NCBI GenBank assembly: GCA_025667525.1
Contig: CM046875.1
Location: 289,000,140-289,064,139 of the forward strand
Source: Glebionis coronaria
Taxonomy: Eukaryota > Streptophyta > Magnoliopsida > Asterales > Asteraceae
Reading direction: 5' to 3'
DNA: 64,000 nt
Shown: positions 46,411 through 58,276 of the stretch, in pieces
How the letters are laid out: each line of letters starts with the position of its first letter
Numbering within the stretch: position 1 is the first letter of the stretch
Made by a program: the position numbers and the translations under genes
The notes under the pieces: generated by a model
The model's input: only the letters and a program-made list of their open reading frames with translations
What the model was told of the DNA's origin: nothing
Database searches by the model: none

Positions 46411-46488
46411 AAAAATGGTCCACGCAGGGACCCGAACCCGTGACCTGCTGTTCAATAGCCATACGTCTTAACCAACTCAGCTAGGCTC
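46411..46488 (-). ncRNA. tRNA-like unit in Athila B 5' LTR
   Basis: On the minus strand: GAGCC start, A-box TAGCTGAGTTGG (46472-46483), B-box GGTTCGGGTCC (46428-46438), then a run of six T (46410-46415), which is a pol III terminator. The middle could form a stem with a 7-base loop ATTGAAC. Acceptor and T-stem pairing are poor, so it is a tRNA-derived or SINE-like sequence and not a proper tRNA gene. Confidence 0.6.
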
Positions 46489-47045
46489 TAGTTTGTGATT
46501 TAACTTAGCTTTTCTAATTAATATAGGTAATAAATTAGTTGTCAGATTTTAAATAGATTTTAATTCAAGTTTTATTTTATTCAATTAATTTTAATTAAAA
46601 AGTTTTTATATTTACTTTTATAAAGTTTTTTAAAAAAATAATAATAATAAAAAATAAAAATATTTTAATTACTTTTAGATATTTTTAATTGTTATTTAAA
46701 ATAAGTTTCAAGATAAATTAGATTTATAATTAAATTAAATTTTTATAAAAATTGTTTTTAAAAGTAGAGTTTGTTTAGTTTAAAATTAAAGTTAATTATT
46801 TTTAGAATAAAATTAATAGTTTTTAAATTAGTTTTAATTAAATTTTTTAATAGTAGAAAAGTATTATTTTTATTAAACATTTTCTTTTTAGTTAATATTT
46901 TAAATAGTTTTTAGTTTTTAAATATCAAAAAAAAGTACGTTTCACCGAAAACAATTAATCTTGTGTTAAAATCCGAAATCAATTCGAGTGAGTCGAGGAA
47001 CGAAAATTAGATTAAAAGAATTTGCACAAAATTCATATATTAAAT

Positions 47046-47062
47046 TGGCGCCGCTGCCGCGT
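47046..47062 (+). promoter_or_regulatory. Athila B primer binding site
   Basis: TGGCGCCGCTGCCGCGT three bases after the LTR, the same start as in Athila A. Confidence 0.78.
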
Positions 47063-47790
47063 CGCTCGTTACGATTGACGATTTTTCGTGAGAAGCTTTG
47101 TATTTTGGGATCCGTTCAATTTTGAACGTTACTTTTCTTGCTAAAAAATCAAAAACATAAAAAATACAAAACTTAAAAATACAAAAAAAAAGTAAAAAAT
47201 CATCAAAAGCAAACTCTTTCCTAAGATTTGCACCAAAAAAATTAAAAAATCCAAAAGTAATACTTTTCCTAAAGTATTACACCAAAAATATTACGTATTA
47301 TTGTTATTTTTCTTATTTCGATTTCTTTCGCTTATTATTGTGAATATATATTTTTCTTAAAAAATACAAAAATATTTTTCTTTTACTATATTGTATTACG
47401 TAGAACAATTAATTTACCTACTTTCAAATAAGACCTTAGTTGGGATTTCATCACCTAGCTATTGTATTCGAATCCAAAACGAAAAAAAGGCAAAATAGAT
47501 AAATACTAGTAAAAAGTTTGAACTCGATTTATACAAACTATAAGGTGGGTATAAGGCGACGCGCTATAAAAGGCCGTCTAAGGAAAAAGGTTTTTAAGTG
47601 CTTTGTGCCACCTCGTTTCCCCGCTTGCTTGTGCGTATATTGAGAGGGACGACCGATTATTGGTTTGCCAACTCAAGTAGTATTACGTATATAATTTTTG
47701 TAGCTTTTTCATATTGAACCTCGAGAGGGATAATCCCTTTCCTCTCAAAGTCGACCGAGGTCTCCTACCTCATTCCTCAATTTTAGTTGT
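47063..47790 (+). other. Athila B leader
   Basis: About 730 bp of A-rich untranslated sequence between primer binding site and gag, longer than the roughly 190 bp of Athila A. No ORF that belongs to gag. The first gag ATG is at 47791. Confidence 0.7.
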
Positions 47791-48842
47791 ATGCGCACTC
47801 GCGCGCGTGCACACATACCGAGTGGTGTACCAAATACTTCTAATTCTTCCAAAAAGAAGAAGAACAACAAAAAGACCGTCAATCAAGCCGATCCCGAGAA
47901 TCGAGCTTCGAACAACACGATGGCAACGGATAATCGACCAATGATTGAGATTCTACAATCTCACGTTGAAGGAAATGATGACGCGATTGTAGTGCCGGAT
48001 ATTGGAGCGAATAATTTTGAACTAAAAACGGGTTTTATTCAAATGGTTTCCGCTTCACCATTTTTAGGCCGTACTAATGATGACCCACACGCTCATATAA
48101 AACGTTTCATACAATTGGCAAACACTGTCAAATACAATGGGGTGCCACAAGAGGCCATTCGTTTACAACTCTTTCCTTTTTTCCTCGAGGGACAAGCCCG
48201 GATTTTGCTTGATAAGGAACCACCCCAAAGTATCACCACATGGATTGATTTAGAGACCAATTTCATTAACTACTTTTCCCACCATCACGGACCACTTCTT
48301 TAAGGAATGACATCATTACCTTTGAACAAAAATATAGGGAAACGTTTAGTGAGTCTTGGGATCATTTTAAGGAGCTTTTACGAAAATGTCCACAACATGG
48401 TTTTACAAAAGTGCATCAAATCAATAGGTTTTACAATGTTTTAACTCTTAATGATCAAGACTCACTTAATAGTGCCGCGGGGGGTAATATTCTTGTGAAG
48501 TCCATGAACGAGGCTTGGGCAATAATTGAAAACAAGGCAAAAGTACAAACCAAGAGTGTTAGGGCTACTATGACAAGTGCTAGTACTAATGAGAGCGACA
48601 AGAGAATTGATAAGCTTACTTCGCTTGTTGAAACAATTGCTCTACAAACCGCTAACAATACCAAAGCCATCAATGTGCAAGTAAATGCCTTAAAATAGAC
48701 TTGTGAAACGTGTGAGACTTGTGGTGGACCACATTCGTATTATAATTGTGACAAGGTTTACAATCAACAACAAGAAGTTTATGCTTATAAAAACAATGAA
48801 AATGAGCGGATTCATTTCAAACCAAATGTTGATGTTAACCAT
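47791..48842 (+). pseudogene. Athila B gag, N-terminal and central part
   Basis: MRTRARAHIPSG start, then a lysine/asparagine-rich insert and the block MATDNRPMIEILQSHVEGN and ANNFELKTGFIQM. Reading breaks near 48290 (frameshift after the NFINYFSHH region) and continues in the frame of 48411. A TAG at 48696-48698 lies just before the zinc knuckle CETCGGPHSYYNC, which is intact. Capsid-forming role as in other gypsy elements. Confidence 0.85.
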
Positions 48843-50135
48843 TTGTCTTATAAGTCTAATAACTATTTGGCTCCCCCGGGTTTTGTAGCTCCACAAATAC
48901 CACCCCCACCCGCCCAAAATAGGAACCAAGGTCCTCAACGGGGTAATTTTCAAGGGAATTCTAATACAAAGGGTTTTAATCAAAATCAAGGGAATTTTCA
49001 AGGGCAAAACCAAGAGTTTAATAATCAGAATCAAGGATTTAATAACCAAGGTTTTCAAAATCAAGGATTTAATCAAGGTTTTCCAAATTATAATCAATAT
49101 CAAAACCAAGGTTTTCCTAATCAAGGGTATAATCAAATGAACATGCATAATCCTCAAATGGACTTGGTTCTACAAAAATTAACTGAACATGAGCGCATCA
49201 TGAGAGAAATGCAAGAATCGACCGATAAGAAATTTTTGCAAATGATTCAAACCCTTCGTCCCCAAGGTGTCCTCCCTTCTAACTCCGTGACCAATCCTAG
49301 GGCTAACGTTAATGCCATCACTACTAGGAGCGGTAAGACCACCGAAGAACCTTCCTATTCCCCACCTAAACAAGGACCCGAGATTCCTTCTTCTTCTACC
49401 CACCCTCCTTCACCTTCTACTTGTGACATACCACCCGTTATGCCTTCGTCTACACCTTATGTTCCACCTTTACCTAAATCTTACACCACACCTTCGGTTC
49501 CCAAACCGGTTCCTTCACGTTCCATTTCTACCCCTCCTCCAACAAAGGATGTGAGTGAGCAATCCACTCCAAAGCCTTCATCTCAACCCAATATACCTTA
49601 TCCCTCAAGGTTGAGGAAAGAGAAATTGAAGAATAAGGATGATATTCAAGTTTCGAACTTCCTAAAAATGTTCAAACAATTGAATTTTAATATCACCTTT
49701 GCCGAGGCTCTCGCTCACATGCCTAAGTATGCTAAGATGTTTATGGACCTTTTAAGTTATAAGGAAAAGTTGCTCGATATTGCCAATACCCAATTGAATG
49801 AGAATTGTGCCGCGGTTCTTTTGAAAAAATTACCGGTTAAGTTAGGAGATCCCGGTCGATTCCTTATTCCTTGCAATTTTCTGGGTGTTGAGAATTGTAT
49901 GGCCTTGGCGAATCTCGGAGCGAGTATCAATCTTATGCCATTTTCCGTGTGGAAACAATTATCTTTACCCGAGCTAGTCCCCACTCGTATGACCTTGGAA
50001 TTAGCTAACCGTACGGTTGCTTATCCGGTGGCGATAGCCGAGGATGTTTTCGTAGGAGTCGACAAATTCACTTTTCCCGCCGATTTCGTTGTAGTCGACT
50101 ATGAGATGGATCCACGTGTTCCCTTAATTGTGGGA
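48843..50135 (+). pseudogene. Athila B gag C-terminus and protease
   Basis: 431 open codons. Residues about 20-105 are low complexity, Asn/Gln/Gly/Phe-rich, with repeated NQGF and QGF words. A Pro/Ser/Thr-rich linker (about 140-250) follows, then PYPSRLRKEKLKNKDDIQV and the protease region MALANLGASINLMPFSVWK. The usual Asp of the DLGAS motif, seen in Athila A, is Asn here, so the protease active site is probably dead. The frame ends at TGA 50136-50138 where Athila A has Arg (GRPF). Confidence 0.86.
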
Positions 50136-50138
50136 TGA

Positions 50139-51317
50139 TCCTTCTGGAGGACCGGGCGTACATTGATTGATGTAGCTGTGGGTGAACTTATCATGAGGGT
50201 AGGGGATGATAAAATCGTCTTTAACATGGGTAAACTTTCCAAACTTCCCGATGAGCCCGAATTCGTGAATTACATCGATGTGCTCGACGAAGCATGTGAA
50301 GAACATTTTCACGAGGATTGTAAGAGCGGGATTTCTCATTTAACTCATGTTGAGACCGTAGATTCTATTGCTCCTGCATTGACTCCATTTGGAGAAAGTG
50401 ACTTTCTTTTACAATAATTTGAAGCAAGTTTAGGGGATGTGGATTTAAAATATGACGATTCTCCCACCGATTGGGAAGAAGACATTCGTATCATTGAGAG
50501 ACTTCTCAATGAGGAACATATTTCTCCACCTACTCCTAAGGAAGTTACAAACGATGATCCAAATTTGACTAAGCCTTCCATCGACAATCCTCCGGATTTA
50601 GAACTTAAGGATTTACCGTCTCATTTAGAATACGTTTTCTTAGAAGAGAATGATAAGTTACCCGTCATTATTGCTAAGGACATAAAAGAAGATGAAAAAT
50701 CTCGGCTTATCGAAGTGCTAAAAAATCATCAGAAAGCAATTGCTTTGAAAATCTCCGACATCCGCCGAATTGATCCTAATTTTTGCACTCATAAAATTCT
50801 CATGGAAGATGACTTTAAACTCGCAATCCAAAGTCAAAGAAGGGTTAATCCAAAAATTCATGAAGTCATTAAGAAAGAAGTTATCAAACTTCTAGATGCC
50901 AGAATGATTTACCCTATTTCGGATTCGCCATGGGTTAGTCTCGTCCATTGTGTGCCTAAGAAAGCCGGAATAACCGTTGTTCCCAATGAAAACAACGAGT
51001 TGATTCCTACTCGACTCGTAACGGGTTGGCGAGTTTGCATAGACTATCGTAAGCTCAATGATGCCACTCGTAAGGATCATTTTCCTCTTCCTTTCATGGA
51101 TCAAATACTCGATCATTTAGCGGGTAATGATTACTATTGCTTCTTAGATGGTTTTTCCGGATATTTTCAAATCCCTATCGATCCAAAAGACCAAGAGAAA
51201 ACCACATTCACTTGTCCTTATGGAACATTTGCTTACAAACGAATGCCTTTCGGCTTATGCAATCCTCCCGGGACTTTCCAAAGGTGTATGATGGCAATAT
51301 TTCATGACATGGTTTAA
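50139..51317 (+). pseudogene. Athila B protease end and first half of reverse transcriptase
   Basis: Same frame as before and after. TAA at 50415 interrupts FLLQ.FEAS (Athila A has GAA there). The N-terminal RT part has VCIDYRKLNDATRKDHFPLPF, FLDGFSGYFQIPIDP and MPFGLCNPPGTFQ, and ends at TAA 51315 just before the FMDD box, again where Athila A has GAA. All RT motifs in this part are kept. Confidence 0.88.
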
Positions 51318-53507
51318 GAAACTATGGAAGTCTTTATGGACGATTTCTCGGTCTATGGTGATTCTTTCTCTTCTTGCCTTGCCAATTTAGAACGTATGCT
51401 TAAACGGTGTGAAGACACTCGTCTCGTTCTTAATTGGAAAAAATGTCATTTGATGGTAAAAGAAGGCATCGTCCTCGGTCACAAAATTTCAAAAGCCGGT
51501 ATCAAAGTCGACCGTGCTAAAGTTGACATCATTGCTAAGTTGCCTCCACCTACCACCATCAAAGGAGATAGAAGTTTTTTAGGCCATGCGGGATTTTATC
51601 GACGTTTCATCCAAGATTTCTCTAAAATAGCTCGTCCAATGACTCATCTCTTTGAAAAAGATGCTCCTTTCATCTTTTCTCAAGATTGTCTCGACTCTTT
51701 CGAACTTCTTAAAGGTAAATTAACTAAGGCACCGGTCTTAGTCTCTCCAAATTGGGAGTTACCTTTCGAGCTCATGTGCGATGCTAGTGATTTCGCGGTA
51801 GGAGTGGTTCTAGGTCAACGAGTGAACAAACACTTCCAACCAATCCATTATGCTACCAAGACAATGACGGGGGCTCAATTGCATTATACCACTACCGAAA
51901 AAGAGCTTTTAGCTGTAGTGTATGCTTTTGAGAAATTTTGCCCCTATCTTGTGCTTTCCACCACCATCATTTACACCGACCATTTCTCCTTGAAATACTT
52001 GTTGACCAAGCAAGATGCTAAACCGAGACTCCTTCGTTGGGTTTTGCTCCTACAAGAATTTAAAATCGAAATTCGTGATAAAAAGGGAGCGAAAAACCTA
52101 GCCGCGGTTCATCTTAGTAGACTTGAGGATCCTTATCAAGGGGAACTTCCAAATCAAGAGATTAATGAATCTTTTCCCCTTGAAACCTTAATGTCTATTA
52201 ATTCCAATATTGATGATACCCCATGGTTTGCGGACATTGCAAACTATTTGGCGGGTGGTGTTCTTATCGAAGGGTTAACGTCTCAACAAAAGAAAAAATT
52301 CTTTAAAGACGTAAAAACGTACTATTGGGACGACCCTTATCTTTTCAAGCAATGTGCGGACTTAATCATTCGTAGATGTGTTGATGGGCCGGCGGCTTTA
52401 CAAATCCTTGAAGCTTGCCACAAAGGACCTACCGGTGGTCACTTTGGTCCTAACTACACAGCTAAAAAAGTTTTCGACTCTGGATTCTATTGGCCCACCA
52501 TTTATCATGACGCTCATGAAATGGTTAAGCATTGTGATGCTTGCCAAAGACAAAGCAAGATAACACATAAAGATGAGATGCCTCAAGATTTCATACAAGA
52601 ATGTGAAATCTTTGACGTATGTGGCATCGACTTTATAGGGCCATTTCCATCATCCAAAGGGAACAAGTACATCCTCGTAGCCGTTGACTACGTATCAAAA
52701 TGGGTTGAAGCAAAGGCTTTACCTACTAACGATGCGAGGGTGGTTGTGAACTTTTTGAAACAATTGTTTGCTCGATTCGGTGTGCCTCGTGCTATTATTA
52801 GTGATCGCGGGACTCATTTTTGCAATGATCAATTCGCACGAGTCATGGATAAGTATGGTGTCAATCACCGACTTTCCACCGCGTATCATCCACAAACTAA
52901 TGGTCAAGCCGAGGTTTCCAACCGTGGCCTTAAGCGAATCTTAGAGCGTACCGTGGGAGAGCATCGTGCCTCATGGGCCGATAAATTAGATGATGCTTTG
53001 TGGGCTATCCGTACCGCTTATAAGACACCTATAGGTTGTACTCGTTATCGCCTTGTGTACGGAAAGGCATGCCACCTCCCCATTGAGTTGGAGCATAAGG
53101 CTTATTGGGCCTTGAAATGGGCTAATTTTGACATAAACAAATCCGGTGATCTTAGGAAAATCCAACTCAATGAACTCAATGAACTTAGGAATGAGACTTA
53201 TGAGAATTCATTAATCTATAAGGAGAAGACTAAGCTCATTCATGATTCCAAGATTAAGAACCGAGAGTTCCACGTTGGTGATCAAGTTTTACTCTTTAAC
53301 TCTCAGTTGAAAATCTTTTCGGGCAAACTTAAGAGCCGTTGGTCCGGTTCATTCACCGTGGCCCAAATCTTCCCTTATGGCACCATTGAGTTATCCCAAC
53401 CAAATGGGTCCAAATTTAAGGTGAATGACCAACAGGTTAAGTTGTACTTTGGAGAGGACATCTCTCATGAGATGATTCCACCCCTCTCCACATTTCCCTT
53501 GAATTAA
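51318..53507 (+). pseudogene. Athila B reverse transcriptase end, RNase H and integrase
   Basis: 727 uninterrupted codons. The catalytic box reads FMDD in [13 protein letters not shown]. RNase H has [17 protein letters not shown] and [17 protein letters not shown]. Integrase has a zinc region ([27 protein letters not shown]), Asp in [12 protein letters not shown], Asp in [11 protein letters not shown] and Glu in [17 protein letters not shown], and ends [20 protein letters not shown]. This is the best-kept coding stretch of the window; only the upstream stops prevent its synthesis as part of the polyprotein. Confidence 0.9.
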
Positions 53508-55480
53508 TTCGGGAAATCGAGTCGAGCTAGAGACTCGTGATAAATAAATCAAGCATCGTATAACTAGGTTAGATTTTTACCTTTTTCATCCTTTCCACCC
53601 TTTTTCACCTTCACCCATTTTCACCAATAAGTGTAGGGGGAGCCAAGTAGGTTGTTTTTGTTGTGATGTTGTGAAGGGACATATGCTTTAATGATCCACT
53701 TTTGGTGTTTTTACGCGACCCATGATCCCGTGTTCCCGTGTACCCGGTTCTCTCAAAACTATTGTGATTCATACATGTATATAAATAAGATGAATAAATT
53801 TAATCCCTTTAGTTGTCTCTTCCTTAGCTCGATTTAAACAACATACTCAATGTCCTAAGTGTAGGGGAGTTTATTCTCCCACATGCGTAAACATTGAGGA
53901 CAATGTTTATATTAAGTGTAGGGGGGACTTCCATCAAATTTTAGTAGACTTTTCCATGAATTTGACCTCATTTAACCGGAAAATTAAAAATTTTCAAAAT
54001 TTTTCAAAATTTTGATCTATTTTGGCCAAGTAGTATTTCCTTTTATTTTCTTTCCTTTTGTCATCGCATCGTATGAGTAAATTCTATTTCAAGAATAAAG
54101 TCAAAAATAAATAAATAAATAAAATAGTTTTAACAAGTTTAGATGTCTTTGATATATTAAGCCCGTCGTGAATATTTTGACTCAACCCGAGTTTACTTAT
54201 CCAAGTTTACTCTAGATAGTATCCTTAACCATATGGACCTTAATTGGTTTATTAGGCTAAGCGTCTACGAGTCTCATTCCTTGAGATTTTAAATTGTGGA
54301 GAACGAGAGATGATAGAGTTGATAATAAGTTTAAGGGTTAATTCTTGCTTATATGAGTTTTTGTGGCTCTTTCTTCCCGCTTGTATATTTAATTGCTTAA
54401 TAAATGAGGATTTTTTTGGTGTAGATTCGATATCTTAGCTCTTAGCCAAATCTTTTATCTCCTTGTAATTAAAGCATGAACACATTGAGGGTGCTAGCGT
54501 TGTGGACTTCCGACTAAGGTGGCTCATAACCACTAAGTAGGAGGTATTCAGACCATGGGACCGCGGAAATTGGCCTACTATATATATCATAAATAAAGAA
54601 AGAATAAGATTAAAACATGACCTCAATGAGCCTTAGGGTGTGGGGCATGTAGCACAAACCTTGTCATTAGAGCCTTAGGGTGTATGGCATGGCAAGTGTT
54701 GAATAAAAATTGATCAAAAATCAATTCCCTTGTTTATCGTTCAAGGAGCCTTAGGGTGTGGACAATAGATGAGGAGCATTTTTACATCTTAAAGAGCCTA
54801 AGGGTATATGATGTGAATTTGCTAAACTCCACATAAAGTCAACATGACTTTGGAGGAATAAATAATAAGTAGTACCATTGGCCAAATTTTGGATCCGGAA
54901 ATTTATTCCCCAAATCTTGTTAAATCATCCTTGATGTGGTCTTACTTTAGTGACAACGTTTTTTAGGACGAGGTTAGGTTTTGAGTGTCGGGTTTGCACC
55001 GTTTTTCCTTCATTTTTGGACTAATAATTATTAAATAAGTCAAATGAGCCTACGGGTGAATGACAATTTTTAAAATCTAGAGATACAAATTAGGAATTGG
55101 AGAAAGAGTATTACACATTTGTCTTATATAAGTGGTTTTAACTTAAGAACTTATGGTAAACAATGATCTTGTTTTTAAGCATGGTATGGGGAACGTGAAA
55201 CTTGAGGGTGATTAATATTCATGACACCAATTCCCTAATTTAAGTCTTAGATTTCTTTACAAGTTTCTTCCATCAAATAATTTCCAAGTTAATAAATTAA
55301 TACAACTTTTGTTTCCTTTAAAGTTTTTATCTTTTCATCGTCCTTTAGTTTCTTTTTATTGTAGTAGTAATAATATATCTTAATAAAGGCCAAGATGGGT
55401 TAATTATGAGAAAAAGGTAACTTTATGCTTTAAAATTATGCATTGCATGGGGTCATTGCAATGGTCAAGTGTAGGGGATT
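53508..55480 (+). other. Athila B 3' internal non-coding region
   Basis: About 2 kb without an envelope-like ORF. AAGTGTAGGGG occurs at about 53630, 53858, 53914 and at 55467-55477 next to the LTR. Between 54628 and 54800 the word GAGCCTTAGGGTGT is repeated three times, with a diverged GAGCCTAAGGGTATA copy. Blocks in common with the same region of Athila A include GAGTCTCATTCCTTGAGATT and GGGGAACGTGAAACTTGAGG. Confidence 0.78.
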
Positions 55481-58276
55481 TAATAAGTGTGTAAACACTT
55501 ATCCTTTTACCACTAAAATCAAAGAAAAACAAGACCTAATCATGAGTTTAATATCGTAAAAGTCGGAATTACGCGTGGTTTTGTGTTTTTGTGTGAAATA
55601 GGTACAAAATATCAAAAGGAAAGAAAACACGGGATTTCACGGTCAATTGTTGAAGAAAAGTCAAAGAAAGAGACAAAGACAAAGTCAAAGAACCAAAAGT
55701 GTACTGAAGATCACGAAAACCGGAAAAATCGACACGGGTTTAAAGGAAAGAAAAAGGAAGCCAAAATCGAGTTCGTTTTAGTAGATTTAATCTTATTGGA
55801 GTTAATTGGGCCTTGTGGGTCCCACATTTGGTTATTGGGCCTGAAAGCCCAATAGAGGATGGAGTCTACTATCTTTTTATATCAAAGCCCAATATCAAAG
55901 CCCATTTGGCAATGCTAACAATGGACGGATATAATGAAAATAGGCCCAAGCCCAAACTGCCAAAGTAATAACGTGGAAGGAAAAATAAGCCCAAACCCAA
56001 AAGCTAACCATGGACGGTTAAAGTGAAAACAAATTCAATTATTTATTGGTCAAACTTTCATAAACCATTTATTTACCAAACCGAAACAACACATTTACCC
56101 ACACACACAAAACCTTCGATATTAACAAAGTCACTTCTTCTCTCTCTTCCAAATAAACCAGACACCATTTTTTTACCCCCAAACCCTAATAACCCCAATT
56201 TGGGGGTTTCTGATTTATAGCGCGTGTAAACACACGCACTTTAAATAAATCCCCATGAATTCCGGATTAAGAAGATGGTGTACCTCTATCAGACGTGGCA
56301 TCCTACCTTGATCCTGATTGGTTTATACACCTCACCATCACCATCTCTCCAATTAAATCAAGCCACGTCCTCATCAAAGTAGCACAACAAACACAAAAGA
56401 TGCCGAGGTGGCGATCCGTGTGACCCCAGGAGGATTTCCAGCCGTTTGATCAAGAAAGAGAAGAGAGATGAAGGATTTGCGGCCAAGATTGCTCTCCATG
56501 CTCATCAAGCATCACACCAACAGTTTTAGGGTTTGCCTATAAAACCCCCATCATTTCTGTAATTTGGTGTGCCATTTTTTTACTTTCTAGTTATTATTCT
56601 AAGTAGTTTTTAGATTAATTGTATTTTACTTTTTCAGTATTTGTAATGAATTTCGTTTATTAATAAAAAATTTATTCAGTTAAATCTTGTCTCATTTCTT
56701 TTCTGTTAAAGTTTATTATTACTGCAATTTACTCTTTAAACTGTTAGTTATAATAATAATAAAATTTATTTAATAAAATTAATTAATAATTTGTGTTAAA
56801 TAAAGAAAATAAAAGTGGATAGAAAAACTTCCCCACTGGAAGTTTAAATTAAAACTGGTTCGAATAGTAGTATTTGGTTCGAGAATGATGGTGACGTTTG
56901 GGGTGAAAGGTGATCTCGTCTTTGGTTAAGGTGGTGGTATCATCTCGGTTAAGTAAGATGGCTCAGCGCCGCATCTTCGTCTCAAAGGTTTACGTCATCA
57001 GGTTTATTTCTTTTTTTTATTTACAAGTTTTAGTTGAATCTGTTTTAGTGATAAATCTGCTTGCTAATATCTGCTTTGTTTATTAGTTAATTTGTTTTGT
57101 TTTGGTTTCTGTTTATTAGTGGTTAATATATGCTGCTAGAAGTTTAATCTGCTTTACGTTTGATTGGATCGAGTCTGTTTTGTTTAGTTAAGTTTTTTTT
57201 TTAGTATTATTGAATCTAAGTAATCTGTATTTGCTTGAGTAGCTAATCATTGCACTTTGGTTTGCTTGGGTTGCTGATTATTTAGGTCTATCTGATTATT
57301 TTCAGTTTAGGTCTTTTAAGCTTATTTGATTTCATTGAGTTTTGTTTTGCTGATTTTGTTTTGAATCTGATAGTTTTGCTAGGATAATTCTGCATATCTT
57401 GCTTATTGTTTGGATTTGCCGTTTGTATTATTGTTAGGACTTATTAGGACTTATTTGCTTATCTGATTTTATTGAGTTATTTTTGTTTATTATTGTTTTA
57501 AGTTTAGATTTGTTTATTTGTTGATTTGGTCATCTGTGCTTATTTAGTTTTGTTGAGTTGCTGATATACATTAAGCCTTCAGATTCATTTAATCTGAATG
57601 TTCATTACTGATTTCTATCAGTTTAAAAAAAATATAATCAAAAAATCGTCCACGCAGGGACTCGAACCCGTGACCTGCTGTTCAATAGCCATACGTCTTA
57701 ACCAACTCACCTAGGCTCTTATTTGTGTTTTAACTTAGCTTTTCTAATTAATATAGGTAATAACTTAGCTGTCAGATTTTAAATAGATTTTAATTCAAGT
57801 TTTCTTCTATTCAATTAATTTTAATTAAAAAGTTTTTATATTTACTTTTATAAAGTTTTTTAAAATAATAATAATAATAATAATAATAAAATAAAAATAT
57901 TTTAATTACTTTTAGATATTTTTAATTGTTAATTAAAATTAGTTTCAAGATAAATTAGATTTTAATTCAATTAGATTTTTATAAAAATAGTTTTTAAAAG
58001 TAGATTTTGTTTAGTTTAAAAGTAAAGTTAATTATTTTTAGAATAAAATTAATAGTTTTTAAATTAGTTTTAATTAGAATTTTTAATAGTAGAAAAGTAT
58101 TCTTTTATTAAACATTTTCTTTTTAGTTAATATTTTAAATAGTTTTTAGTTTTTAAATACCAAACAAAGTACGTTTCACCGAAAACAATTAATCTTGTGT
58201 TAAAATCTGATATCAATTCGAGTGAGTGGAGGAACAAAAATTAGATTAAAAGAACTTTCACAAAATTCATATATTA
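55481..58276 (+). repeat. Athila B 3' LTR
   Basis: Collinear with 44173-47042. TATA box at about 56537-56546 (CCTATAAAACC), AATAAA near 56660. It lacks the (TA)n tract and has a longer (AAT)n tract at about 57866-57890. Contains the second tRNA-like unit. Ends CATATATTA, then Athila A LTR resumes. Confidence 0.9.
57641..57718 (-). ncRNA. tRNA-like unit in Athila B 3' LTR
   Basis: Same unit as at 46411-46488. B-box GGTTCGAGTCC (57658-57668) is a perfect match to the consensus; A-box TAGGTGAGTTGG (57702-57713) has one change. The six-T run is kept. Confidence 0.6.

Larger units (their letters stand above)
44173..47042 (+). repeat. Athila B 5' LTR
   Basis: Begins with the ATAAGTGT/ACACTTAT inverted repeat. 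TATA box CCTATAAAACC at about 45231-45241; the RNA likely starts near 45265. An AATAAA signal follows at about 45355. A second inverted repeat GCGTGT/ACACGC lies at 44918-44933. Downstream are T-rich sequence, a (TA)n tract, a tRNA-like unit and AT-rich sequence. Ends CATATATTA at 47042. Confidence 0.9.
44173..58276 (+). mobile_element. Athila B: Ty3/gypsy Athila element
   Basis: LTRs at 44173-47042 (2870 bp) and 55481-58276 (2796 bp) with TAATA...TATTA ends. Gag and pol form one frame (48300-53507) broken by four stops (48696, 50136, 50415, 51315), plus one frameshift near 48290 after the N-terminal gag. By eye about 20-25 differences in the first 440 bp of the LTRs. The right flank is TCTAC, which matches the Athila A LTR at 35442; the left duplication is lost with the deletion. 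No envelope-like ORF. Confidence 0.9.

Noticed and set aside
46411..46488. Functional nuclear tRNA gene
   Set aside because: Boxes A and B and the T run are good, but acceptor and T-stem pairing fail and the unit lies within an LTR; kept only as tRNA-like.
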